In this document: positions 1 through 7,404 of the stretch, piece by piece
How the letters are laid out: every line of letters starts with the position of its first letter
How positions within the stretch are numbered: the first letter of the stretch is position 1
From: JADCRZ01 sp039921525
GTDB lineage: Bacteria; Bacteroidota; Bacteroidia; Chitinophagales; Chitinophagaceae
Length of the DNA: 39,050 bases
Direction: 5' to 3'
Assembly (NCBI GenBank): GCA_039921525.1
Contig: JBDSBP010000087.1
Span: 1 to 39,050, forward strand
Position numbers and translations under genes: made by a program
Notes under the pieces: model-generated
The model's input: the letters and a program-made list of their open reading frames with translations, nothing else
What the model was told of the DNA's origin: nothing
The model's database searches: none

Positions 1-30
1 CAAATGGTATTCGCCCTTTTGAAATTAGAA

Positions 31-128
31 TATTACATAACACTCTGCAGTAACCACCCCCGTTCGGTCAGGTGCTTCGCATCGTTCCTCAACATCCCTT
101 GAAAAAGGAGGGGAAGATAGCAGCATCA
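31..128 (+). repeat. REP-like dispersed element, copy 1
   Basis: This stretch matches 4121-4222 over about 100 bp. It shares in order a TATTA(C/T)(A/G)TAACAC block, CACCCCCGTTC, GTGCTTCGCATCGTT and CTTGAAxAAGGAGGGGAAGAT. The central hairpin is degenerate here, but the CCTTGAAAAAGG end hairpin remains. No transposase gene is next to it. It is most likely a non-coding dispersed palindromic element of the kind scattered between genes in Bacteroidetes genomes. Confidence 0.65.
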
Positions 129-169
129 ACCTCAGTTGTTTTTTAGAATCTTTTTATTCAGCCCAATAG

Positions 170-331
170 TTAATTTCTCCTGTTTCGTATCTTGTTAAAC
201 GTTTCACGAATTGCCTTAACCTGGGTAATTTGATCTGGATTAAATACAACCTGTTTCAGTGGCAAATCTGTTGGATCAGATTGGAAGTTTATATTTAGTG
301 GGAAAGAGGTAATGTTTAATTTTGGATTAAT
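170..331 (-). other. possible relic reading frame, minus strand
   Basis: On the minus strand an open frame of about 53 codons ends at TAA (170-172). It has a coding-like, charged composition, with FNPDQITQVKAIRETFNKIR near its end. It has no ATG and is bounded upstream by a stop, so if real it is the C-terminal remnant of a gene whose front is lost. I do not recognise the family. The rest of 1-370 holds the REP-like repeat and an A/T-rich leader for the next gene. Confidence 0.25.
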
Positions 332-370
332 GCACAATCCTTATTAAATTGAAATATCATCGTTAAAAAA

Positions 371-799
371 ATGAAAACAGTATCAGAGAAAATGGGCATT
401 AAAGAGAACAGTCGTGTTTTATTTATCAATGCCCCACGTGATGCAATGGACGAAATAAAATTACCTGACGTTGATATTGCAAAAAGGATGACAGGTGAAT
501 TCGACTACATTCATTTATTCGTTAAAAATCAGTCAGAATACAAGAACAAATTTCCCAGGCTTAAACCGCATCTTAAATTGAGCGGCATGCTTTGGGTTTC
601 GTGGCCCAAAGGCGGGCTGTTAGATACAGACCTCTCCCTACCAAAAGTAATAAATATTGGTTATGGCTTTGGGCTTGTAGAAAGTACTTGTTTAAGTATA
701 AATTCAATTTGGTCGGCATTAAAATTTACCCATCCAAAGAAAGGCAACGTTTACAATAATAGTCACGCAGAATTAAAATCAAGAACAACGAATCGCTAA
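371..799 (+). CDS. DUF3052-like small protein
   Basis: A 142-residue soluble protein with no signal peptide or membrane segment. The opening (MGIKENSRVLFINAP, residues 8-22), the following LPDVDI block and the middle LSGMLWVSWPKGG resemble the DUF3052 family, whose members start with a 'lgik.g.rvlllnaP' stretch and carry a W(I/V)xWPKxxS motif. Function is unknown for the family. The start is the ATG after a poly-A leader (GTTAAAAAA), a normal Bacteroidetes start. The tail after about residue 120 is polar and probably unstructured. It stands alone upstream of a broken SRPBCC gene. The family call is from remembered motifs. Confidence 0.6.
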   Translation: MKTVSEKMGIKENSRVLFINAPRDAMDEIKLPDVDIAKRMTGEFDYIHLFVKNQSEYKNKFPRLKPHLKLSGMLWVSWPKGGLLDTDLSLPKVINIGYGFGLVESTCLSINSIWSALKFTHPKKGNVYNNSHAELKSRTTNR

Positions 800-883
800 C
801 AAATGCAACCACTTTAAAAATAGCCCAAGCGGGCATATCTAAATAAAACAGCGACAAAAATCACCGTTTAAAACGATTACTTA

Positions 884-1386
884 ATGCCAAACATCTGTCA
901 CGAATTAATTATTGGGGCACCTGCCGAAAAATTTATGGTGCAATCACCAGACAAGAATGGCTATCGACGTGGTGGACAACAGGCACAACAGCAAAATCAG
1001 AACCTAATGATATAGCACGCTTTGCTTTCGGCCCGGAGTACTTTAAAGAAATGTAGATCGTGGAACTGAAACCTTTAGAAGGAGTTAAATGGATCTGCAT
1101 TACCGGAGCAATCGAATGGATAGGAACGACCATTTCTTTTGAACTTCAACAAGGTGATATAGACGCACTTTTGAATTCGCATCCTGAAGTGAGAGATCAA
1201 TTACAACAACAAAGGAATAGTGATAAAGTAACCTTGTTAATTTTCCATCACGATGATTGGAGGGAGTATACGGCTATGTTCGCTGAATGCAACTATACCT
1301 GGAGGCGGTTCCTGAGAAGCCTGAAATTACTGTGTGAAACTGGGAAGGGCCGACCATGGCCAAATCAACATAGCACCGAACCATGA
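884..1386 (+). pseudogene. broken SRPBCC/AHSA1-type START-fold protein
   Basis: The N-terminus (MPNICHELIIGAPAEK) reads from ATG 884 and is a typical SRPBCC beginning. After GCCGAAAAATTT the frame must shift by one base to continue with IYGAITRQEWLSTWWTTG; one A is missing from what would be a six-A run near 928-934. The restored frame then meets an in-frame TAG at 1054-1056 (FKEM-stop-IVELKP), where relatives would be expected to carry a sense codon (for example AAG). After it the domain continues intact (WICITGAIEWIGTTISFEL, then a TLLIFHHDDW block) to TGA 1386. Two independent lesions make a single sequencing error an unlikely full explanation. A 108-residue fragment could still start at GTG 1060, but it would lack the first strands of the fold. 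Members of this family bind hydrophobic ligands. Confidence 0.85.
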
Positions 1387-1458
1387 AATAATAAAATTTT
1401 AAAAAAATTAAGTAAGTGGTGTTTTTCAATCAGCTTCAACTTACGCTGAGCAATTAAT

Positions 1459-1581
1459 ATGCTTAAAAATAAAAACGAATCAGCACGTCCAGGCGATATA
1501 GACGAAATAGTTAATCAACAATCACCAAGTATCCATTACCGGTCATTGCATAAACAAACTCATAAAAAAATCAACCAATGA
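1459..1581 (+). CDS. possible 40-residue leader ORF
   Basis: An ATG-initiated 40-codon frame (MLKNKNESARPGDIDEIVNQ at its start) is rich in Lys, Asn and Gln. Its TGA overlaps the ATG of the next gene (ATGA at 1578-1581), the arrangement used for translational coupling. I do not recognise it. It may be a chance frame in A-rich DNA or the stump of a lost gene; the overlap is the only positive evidence. Confidence 0.25.
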   Translation: MLKNKNESARPGDIDEIVNQQSPSIHYRSLHKQTHKKINQ

Positions 1582-2063
1582 ACAAAAAATTAGATTTCAT
1601 AAACCCAGACGAATTACTAAAAAATCCCGCGTTTTCTCAAATTGCAATTACAAAAGGAAGCGGAGATACAATTTATATTGGAGGACAAAACGCTATCACG
1701 AAAGACCTGGAAATAATTGGGAAAGGTGACATCACTTTACAAACAGAATACATTTTAACGAACATTGAAACGGCTTTAAAGTCCTGTGAGGCTGCCTTAG
1801 CCGACTTATTCAAATTGACAATTTATATTGTACAAGGTCAGGATGCAAAAAAGGGATTTGAAGGCGCCCAAAAATTTTTAAAAAAACTAAGCAACCCACC
1901 TGTTATCACAGGAGTGATTGTTGCCGGTTTAGCCAACCCCGATTACCTGGTAGAAATTGAAGCCATTGCGTTCAAAAGTAAAGAGCAAAATAAAAAGAAT
2001 ACTGGACGAACGAAGGAATCCATCCCTGAAGATCGTGCAACGAACCGCAATCCACATAAATAG
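1578..2063 (+). CDS. RidA/YjgF family protein with basic C-terminal tail
   Basis: Residues 1-133 form a complete RidA (YjgF/YER057c/UK114) domain, with IYIGGQNAITKD near residue 30, a helix with NIETALKSCEAAL, and the closing PPVITGVIVAGLANPDYLVEIEAIA. RidA-type proteins hydrolyse reactive enamine/imine intermediates, but the key arginine of true RidA (an R in the 'RxxS' region near the C-terminal third) is not evident, so the activity may differ. Normal family members stop after the VEIEAIA strand. Here about 28 Lys/Arg/Asn/Glu-rich residues follow, probably because an ancestral stop was lost. Between its TAG at 2063 and the next gene there is only a short frame from ATG 2074. Confidence 0.75.
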   Translation: MNKKLDFINPDELLKNPAFSQIAITKGSGDTIYIGGQNAITKDLEIIGKGDITLQTEYILTNIETALKSCEAALADLFKLTIYIVQGQDAKKGFEGAQKFLKKLSNPPVITGVIVAGLANPDYLVEIEAIAFKSKEQNKKNTGRTKESIPEDRATNRNPHK

Positions 2064-2164
2064 ACATACAATCATGACAACAGCTAAAGACATAAAGCTG
2101 CAAAACTTTGCCTTGAACATATTGGTGGTAAATTTATAATAAATTATTTTATTATCTTAGTAAT

Positions 2165-3955
2165 ATGAGTAATCAACTAAAAGTATTCCTGGTTTTTTCT
2201 TCTATACTTTTATCCCTGGCGGTAAACGGGCAGGATCGCCAGTTGGTAGAAGGTTTTGATACGGTAGCATTTCATCATAATGACACGAGAACCCTAAGTA
2301 AAGACTTTCGCGGCATGCGAAAAGGATACCTCACCGCCGGCTGGTGGGTGCCCGGACACGTTGGGAAGAATATGGTTTCCTGGAGAACGGCTAAAGTGCC
2401 GGAAAAAAAACCAGCTACTTTCGAATTTATTGCAGCCACCTCTGTACTGCCGTCTGAAATTTCAAAAGGACCACAAGTTAAACTTAGCGTGAATGGCAAA
2501 TATGCCTTAACGTTTACGCTGGGTATGATGCGAAACTATATTTGGAAAGAAGGCGAATATGAATTGAAATATGTTTCGAAGCGGGTTGAATTTCCTTATA
2601 CAGGTTCGCACCGTGAATTTGAACTAAACGGGAACAGCGGAATATTTGAATTAGGTGTGCCTGCATCTGTTGTAGAGGCGGGTAAAGCTGCCATGATAGA
2701 AGCGGAAATTCTTCCTTTTGAAAGATGGAAGAATGGCTGGTTCATGGTAAAGGATTACAAAGATGTGATGAGTAATTCAATAGAAGTACTTAAAGGTGAA
2801 ATTGATGCTTTACAACGTGATATGGCAACCGTAATGCAGCAAACTCATATGTTGGCTACCCAGGTATATAGTGAAATGCTGGGAGCGGGTAAATTTGAAC
2901 ACCACGTAATTTATACTAACGGTTTTCGACATGAGCACCCGGCCGACCTCATTAAATTAAAGAATGGCGAACTGCTCATTACCACGCGTGAAGGGAATGA
3001 GCATATCTCAAACGATGGTGACGTTATAATGCTTCGTTCAAAAGACAACGGAAAAACATGGGGCGAAAAGCAGGTTATCGCGGCCATTAAAGATGTTGAT
3101 GAGCGCGAGGGTTGCGGTATACAACTTAAAGACGGCACTATAGTGGTTGGCATCTTTTACAATAACCTGTATGATAAAGAAGGAGTTTACAACACGACAC
3201 CTCTTTACGCATCGGCCGATAAAAGGGTTGCAGAACCCGGAAAGCGATACCTGGGCGCATACACAATACGTTCTAAAGATAATGGCCACACCTGGTCCTC
3301 ACCATCTTATATTGAAACAACCGGAATGCCTTTTACCAATTTGGAAGGCCCCACAGATGCGCCGATAGAAATGCCGGACGGTTCCCTATTAATGGGCGTG
3401 ATAGGTTATAATCCCGGCAAGGATGTTGGTAACCGCTCCGCTGTTATGCTTCGATCTACTGATAAAGGAAACAGCTGGAGCTATCTTGCAACCATGGCAA
3501 GCGATCCCGGCGGTAAACTAGGTGGCTTTCTTGAGCCTGGTATTGTCAGAACCAATACCGGGAGAATCGTAACGATCATGCGTAATCATGGTGGAGATAA
3601 TTCTATGTATGGAAGCTATTCGGATGATGATGGCAAAACCTGGGTTACCCCATTTAAAACAAATATGATCGGCCATCCGGGTGACCTTATCCAACTTGCT
3701 GATGGTAGATTAATGGCTACATATGGCATTCGTGAAAGCCAGCATACTAAACCTGGCGGCATTAGGGCCTGCTTCAGCTCGGACAATGGAAAAACCTGGG
3801 ACATCAAAACGGAAGTACAGATCCGAAACGATTTTATCAATTGGGATGTGGGCTACCCGGAATCGCTTGAATTGGGAGATGGACGTGTTTTAACCGTGTA
3901 TTACTTTAACCTGTTTGGCAAATATTACATTGGCGGAAGTTTTTGGAAACCGTGA
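2165..3955 (+). CDS. secreted Asp-box (sialidase-superfamily) protein
   Basis: A 596-residue exported protein. Residues 1-23 are a Sec signal peptide ending near VNGQ. Residues about 25-205 form a beta-rich N-terminal domain, a short helical linker follows (about 205-240), and the rest is a beta-propeller. Five Asp boxes are visible: SKDNGKTW, SKDNGHTW, STDKGNSW, SDDDGKTW and SSDNGKTW. The FRIP-like motif is altered (NGFRHEHPADLI). The propeller suggests a GH33-type exo-sialidase or a related glycan hydrolase. The altered motif and the unusual N-terminal domain leave the substrate open. Location is periplasm or outer surface. It reads toward another secreted propeller protein, separated by a REP-like element. 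Confidence 0.8.
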   Translation: MSNQLKVFLVFSSILLSLAVNGQDRQLVEGFDTVAFHHNDTRTLSKDFRGMRKGYLTAGWWVPGHVGKNMVSWRTAKVPEKKPATFEFIAATSVLPSEISKGPQVKLSVNGKYALTFTLGMMRNYIWKEGEYELKYVSKRVEFPYTGSHREFELNGNSGIFELGVPASVVEAGKAAMIEAEILPFERWKNGWFMVKDYKDVMSNSIEVLKGEIDALQRDMATVMQQTHMLATQVYSEMLGAGKFEHHVIYTNGFRHEHPADLIKLKNGELLITTREGNEHISNDGDVIMLRSKDNGKTWGEKQVIAAIKDVDEREGCGIQLKDGTIVVGIFYNNLYDKEGVYNTTPLYASADKRVAEPGKRYLGAYTIRSKDNGHTWSSPSYIETTGMPFTNLEGPTDAPIEMPDGSLLMGVIGYNPGKDVGNRSAVMLRSTDKGNSWSYLATMASDPGGKLGGFLEPGIVRTNTGRIVTIMRNHGGDNSMYGSYSDDDGKTWVTPFKTNMIGHPGDLIQLADGRLMATYGIRESQHTKPGGIRACFSSDNGKTWDIKTEVQIRNDFINWDVGYPESLELGDGRVLTVYYFNLFGKYYIGGSFWKP

Positions 3956-4000
3956 TAACTAAAAAGTACCACGGAAAACCAGTGAGAGTGATGGTGCTGT

Positions 4001-4222
4001 CATCCCCTCCTTTTTTAAGGCGGGGATGATGTAGGATTCCGTTGCGCAGCACGGAATCCAACGGGGGTGGTTACCGCGGAGTGCAGCCAACAAAAGGTGT
4101 TTGAGCCGCAGGAATTGGGAGTATTATGTAACACTTCGCAGCAATCACCCCCGTTCAGAAACGTGCTTCGCATCGTTTCCGAACGTTCCCTCCTTGAACA
4201 AGGAGGGGAAGATGAAGCATCA
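4001..4222. repeat. REP-like element, inverted pair (copies 2 and 3)
   Basis: This holds two copies of the repeat seen at 31-128, facing each other. The left (minus-strand) copy has a CATCCCC/GGGGATG hairpin at 4001-4028, a 9-bp perfect hairpin GGATTCCGT/ACGGAATCC at 4034-4059, and ACGGGGGTGGTTA. The right (plus-strand) copy has CACCCCCG, a 12-bp hairpin CGTTCAGAAACG/CGTTTCCGAACG at 4152-4185 with one wobble pair, and an 8-bp hairpin CCCTCCTT/AAGGAGGG at 4188-4207. It fills most of the 352-bp gap between two same-strand genes and could attenuate read-through. Confidence 0.75.
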
Positions 4223-4307
4223 CCATAACACAGGTTTGTAACCCACATTTTATAACAATGCTGAATTAAACTACATTGCCCATTCTAATCATTCCCGAAA
4301 AAGCACT

Positions 4308-5354
4308 ATGAAAATTAAGATTATTAAATTATCCATTTTATCCTTTTCTTTTGCTCTTGTTGCGGGCATTCCAAAATGTTTCGCCCAAGAAAAAAGAAAG
4401 GTCGGCGATCCTCTTGATCACCTTCCCAAAAATATTGAGCAGTTAACCTATTTTGGAGAACGCGCCGATATTTCACCTGACAGTAAACGAGTGGCTTTTA
4501 TGGGTTCCAATTATGGGAATGCAATGGTGATAGATCTTAAAACCCGGGTTATCCGCTGCCTCACCTGTAATGTACCGGCGGCAGCTTTCCTCCGGGTAAT
4601 GCACCTGCCAAACGGCGATTTTTTATTAATGGGGCCAGATCATTTTGTAAATGTTGATACGAGTCGATTACGCGATAGTGAGTTATGGTATCTTAAAAAT
4701 GATCGGGGAGCTAAACCTGTAAAGCTCGGACAAAAAGTAAGTGTGGGTTTTGCTCTTTCAAAAAAAGACATGAAAATCGTCTATACGCAGACCAAGCCAG
4801 CCGTTACAGGTCCTGTGGTGCGAGAACTCGTTCTTGCTGATATAGATGTTTCCGGAACTGTACCGAAACTCACCAATAAGAAAACCGTATATGAAAGTGC
4901 AGAACAGGGTTGCATTATAGAAGCGCAGGATTTCTATAATAATGATAAAGGCCTGATCTTTTTTTGTTATGTAACAAACGGTATCACAGCAATTATGGGG
5001 CTTGATATCCAATCAGGGAAAGCCACGAACCTCACGAATGATCCAAAATTACATACTGAGCCGGAAGGCGTTTTCCCTGACGGGAAATACCTGGCCGCTG
5101 AATCAGACCGGCAGGCTGATTGGCTGGGTGGGAACCGTGGATCGGCTAATATAGATATATGGAAATTTAAGCTTGATGGAACCGGGACAAAAGATATGGT
5201 GCGCCTTACTAATTTTAATGAGTACGAGGGAAGTAAAGCCGCAAACCCGGTGGTTTCTGCGGATGGCAAATTCATGGCATTTCAAACGGCTAAATCAAGT
5301 GATCCGCCTCCGGGGATTGGGTATGGGATTTTGATTTATTGGTTCAAGAAATGA
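4308..5354 (+). CDS. secreted PD40/TolB-like beta-propeller protein
   Basis: A 348-residue protein with a cleavable signal peptide (hydrophobic stretch to about residue 26, ending CFAQ). The mature part is a series of PD40-type propeller repeats: ADISPDSKRVAFMG, then SKKDMKIVYTQ, PDGKYLAAESD, an ANIDIWKFKLDG blade and finally VVSADGKFMAFQTA. This is the TolB C-terminal / WD40-like PD40 repeat pattern. Such proteins are binding scaffolds; no catalytic domain such as a peptidase S9 follows. A cysteine pair (CLTC) may form a disulfide. Its partner is unknown. Transcription probably ends at the perfect 17-bp hairpin 43 bp downstream. Confidence 0.75.
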   Translation: MKIKIIKLSILSFSFALVAGIPKCFAQEKRKVGDPLDHLPKNIEQLTYFGERADISPDSKRVAFMGSNYGNAMVIDLKTRVIRCLTCNVPAAAFLRVMHLPNGDFLLMGPDHFVNVDTSRLRDSELWYLKNDRGAKPVKLGQKVSVGFALSKKDMKIVYTQTKPAVTGPVVRELVLADIDVSGTVPKLTNKKTVYESAEQGCIIEAQDFYNNDKGLIFFCYVTNGITAIMGLDIQSGKATNLTNDPKLHTEPEGVFPDGKYLAAESDRQADWLGGNRGSANIDIWKFKLDGTGTKDMVRLTNFNEYEGSKAANPVVSADGKFMAFQTAKSSDPPPGIGYGILIYWFKK

Positions 5355-5396
5355 CCGGAAAGACGAAGCGTTTACAGGTTACTGATAGGGCTGGAG

Positions 5397-5444
5397 GCAG
5401 ACTAAAAAGAGGGCTCGCCAGGTCGAACCCTCTTTTTAGTCTGC
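5397..5444. terminator. bidirectional hairpin terminator, CTAAAAAGAGGG family copy 1
   Basis: A perfect 17-bp inverted repeat: GCAGACTAAAAAGAGGG at 5397-5413 and its exact complement at 5428-5444, with a 14-base loop. The A-run on one arm gives a T-run on the other, so it can act as a Rho-independent terminator on either strand. It lies between the propeller gene (+) and susD (-), which converge. Confidence 0.8.
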
Positions 5445-5561
5445 ACCACCGAAATTAATGTGCCCTAACTAGCTTAACTAAATGATATGGTGCCGTTTCC
5501 CGGCTTATCCCCGGTTTAAAACAGGATGCGGATCAATACAACGAGAACTTGTTTCCTTATA

Positions 5562-5592
5562 GCAGCCTTGAAAAAGGAGGGGAACGTTAGCC
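5562..5592 (+). repeat. partial REP-like element
   Basis: CAGCCTTGAAAAAGGAGGGGAACGTTAGC matches only the terminal part of the REP-like family (CTTGAAAAAGGAGGGGAAGATAGC). It lies just beyond the 3' end of the susD gene. A shared terminal segment without the ACCCCCGTT half suggests a decayed copy. Confidence 0.4.
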
Positions 5593-5615
5593 TGCCAAGA
5601 CCACGCCCTCCTACC

Positions 5616-7352
5616 CTACCATCCAGTGTTCTGCTTCAATGCCGGGTTCAAAACAATATCATTAAACGGTATCGGGTATAAATACATCTTATCATCAAAT
5701 GTCTTCGGGATATTACTTAACCAGATCAGGTTGCCTTTACTTCCCTGCGACAGTTTTGAAGTGGCGTTATCCAAAAGAAAATAGACAACACCGCTTACCC
5801 TTGTTGTAGGTATCTTATCAACGAAAGAAACATCATATTTTCCATCCTGGTTAAGATCCAATAAAATATCTTTGCCCGGCACATAAATTCCATCGTAGGG
5901 TCTCTCCAGCAGTTTGCCTGCTTTCCAGCGTTTCAGATCATCATACCGGTAACCCTCACTTGCCAATTCCACTCCTCTCTCGCGCCTGATCTCTATTAGG
6001 GCAGCATCAGAAATTCCCGGGAAGAAATTATTTTTCATAAACGCATCCACGGTTATGGGCATGGTACGGTTTTGTATCCCGGCGCGATTCCTGAGATCAC
6101 CGATCGTTAGGTTCCAGTCTGCCACAGAAAGTGTTCCAAGATCGGCTTTTGCTTCGGCGTAATTCAGCAACACTTCAGCATAACGTATGATCGGGATGGA
6201 GTTATAACTTTCAGTGCGGGTGTCGAAATATTTATCATCTAAAGAAAATTTCTGTATCTGGTAACCGGAATAGGTAACCGTAAAATCAGGTGGAGCGAAG
6301 GTGCCGTCTGTTCTTTTATAATCCCCCATACGGATAGTTTGCTGTAATCTTTTATCGCGGTTTTTTACTTCCACCTGGAACTGCATGGTATCATAGCCAG
6401 GAATATCCGTAAAGCGGCTACCGTCTGCATTAAGATACGTATTCACAAAATTTTTTGATAATCCCAGGCGGCTTCCCAGCGTAGCGCTGTTAAACCACCA
6501 TGCAGCATCATGCCATTTTTTTAAAGCGTTATTATATACCGCCGCCAGCAACACTTCAGAGGCAACGGGCGCTTCAGTGGTAAAAAGAGAACGGTAATCT
6601 TTCTCCGGCGCGCCTGTATTCTGCAATTTATATTGTGCACTTTTTATAACCTGGTCGGCAGCGTCTGCTGCGTCTGTAAGCCATTTATTAGCAGTGCTTC
6701 CCAATGAAAATTCCGGGTGGTATTTTCTGAAAGTGCCTTCGAAAAGACATATCCTGGACTTCAGTGCCAGCGCAACCCATTTGGTAATTTGCGTACAGCC
6801 GTTATCTTTTGTGCTATAAATATTATTACACGCGAAATTTATATCGGCTAAAACAGAATCCATTACCAGCATTCTTGGATCCCTTGGTTTGTATAAACTT
6901 GAATCATCCGTTGCAAGTGTTTTGCCGTACCATGGAACATCTCCAAACTGCTTAACCATATTAAAATAAAAGTACGCCCGAAAAAACCGGGCTATTCCCC
7001 CGTAATGATTTCTTGCTTTTAAAGGGATGGCGGGATTATCATAACGCTCTAAAAAATAATTGATATTCCTCAGGCTGGTCCAGCTCCACCCGGTTGCTTC
7101 CAGGCTGCTCAGTTTCCCGGCCAGGTAAGTAGGGATAGCATTCGGTACGGTAATATCTGTCATACCGTCTCCTTTATAAACACCCGGGCCATCGGGAAGC
7201 ATCAGGTAAAACGATGTTGAATATAATTGCAGGTTACTTTCAGAAGAAAATGCCTGCTCCGGGGTCAGTCTGTCAAGTGGTGTTTTATCCAGGAACTTCT
7301 TGCAGGATGTTAGTGCTAACATTCCGGCAATTAATAGAGATAAGTATTTCAT
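5616..7352 (-). CDS. SusD/RagB-family outer-membrane glycan-binding lipoprotein
   Basis: A surface lipoprotein that works with a SusC-type TonB-dependent transporter to capture a glycan or other nutrient. I chose the internal ATG at 7352 because it gives a proper lipoprotein signal: MKYLSLLIAGMLALTSC with the lipidated Cys at residue 17. Twelve further codons upstream (to 7388) precede it and do not look like a signal. The N-terminal region FLDKTPLDRLTPEQAF, the middle HYGGIARFFRAYFYFNMV helix and the C-terminal EIRRERGVELASEGYRYDDL are classic SusD/RagB motifs. The length of 578 residues is normal. It follows susC by about 50 bp and is surely cotranscribed. The substrate cannot be read from the sequence. 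Confidence 0.93.
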   Translation of the reverse strand: MKYLSLLIAGMLALTSCKKFLDKTPLDRLTPEQAFSSESNLQLYSTSFYLMLPDGPGVYKGDGMTDITVPNAIPTYLAGKLSSLEATGWSWTSLRNINYFLERYDNPAIPLKARNHYGGIARFFRAYFYFNMVKQFGDVPWYGKTLATDDSSLYKPRDPRMLVMDSVLADINFACNNIYSTKDNGCTQITKWVALALKSRICLFEGTFRKYHPEFSLGSTANKWLTDAADAADQVIKSAQYKLQNTGAPEKDYRSLFTTEAPVASEVLLAAVYNNALKKWHDAAWWFNSATLGSRLGLSKNFVNTYLNADGSRFTDIPGYDTMQFQVEVKNRDKRLQQTIRMGDYKRTDGTFAPPDFTVTYSGYQIQKFSLDDKYFDTRTESYNSIPIIRYAEVLLNYAEAKADLGTLSVADWNLTIGDLRNRAGIQNRTMPITVDAFMKNNFFPGISDAALIEIRRERGVELASEGYRYDDLKRWKAGKLLERPYDGIYVPGKDILLDLNQDGKYDVSFVDKIPTTRVSGVVYFLLDNATSKLSQGSKGNLIWLSNIPKTFDDKMYLYPIPFNDIVLNPALKQNTGW

Positions 7353-7404
7353 TAAATAATTTTTATAATTAAAACAATGAGCCTTCACAAGCCTTGGTTT
7401 TTTT

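Noticed and set aside
1957..2139. 60-codon frame overlapping the end of the RidA-like gene
   Set aside because: Most of it is the basic tail of the RidA-like gene in another frame. Its last part (from ATG 2074) could be a fragment of a lost gene but is only 21 codons and unrecognised.
4967..5275. 102-codon minus-strand frame inside the propeller gene
   Set aside because: Low-complexity Ser/Pro/Phe composition and full overlap with a gene with a signal peptide and clear repeats; it is a shadow.
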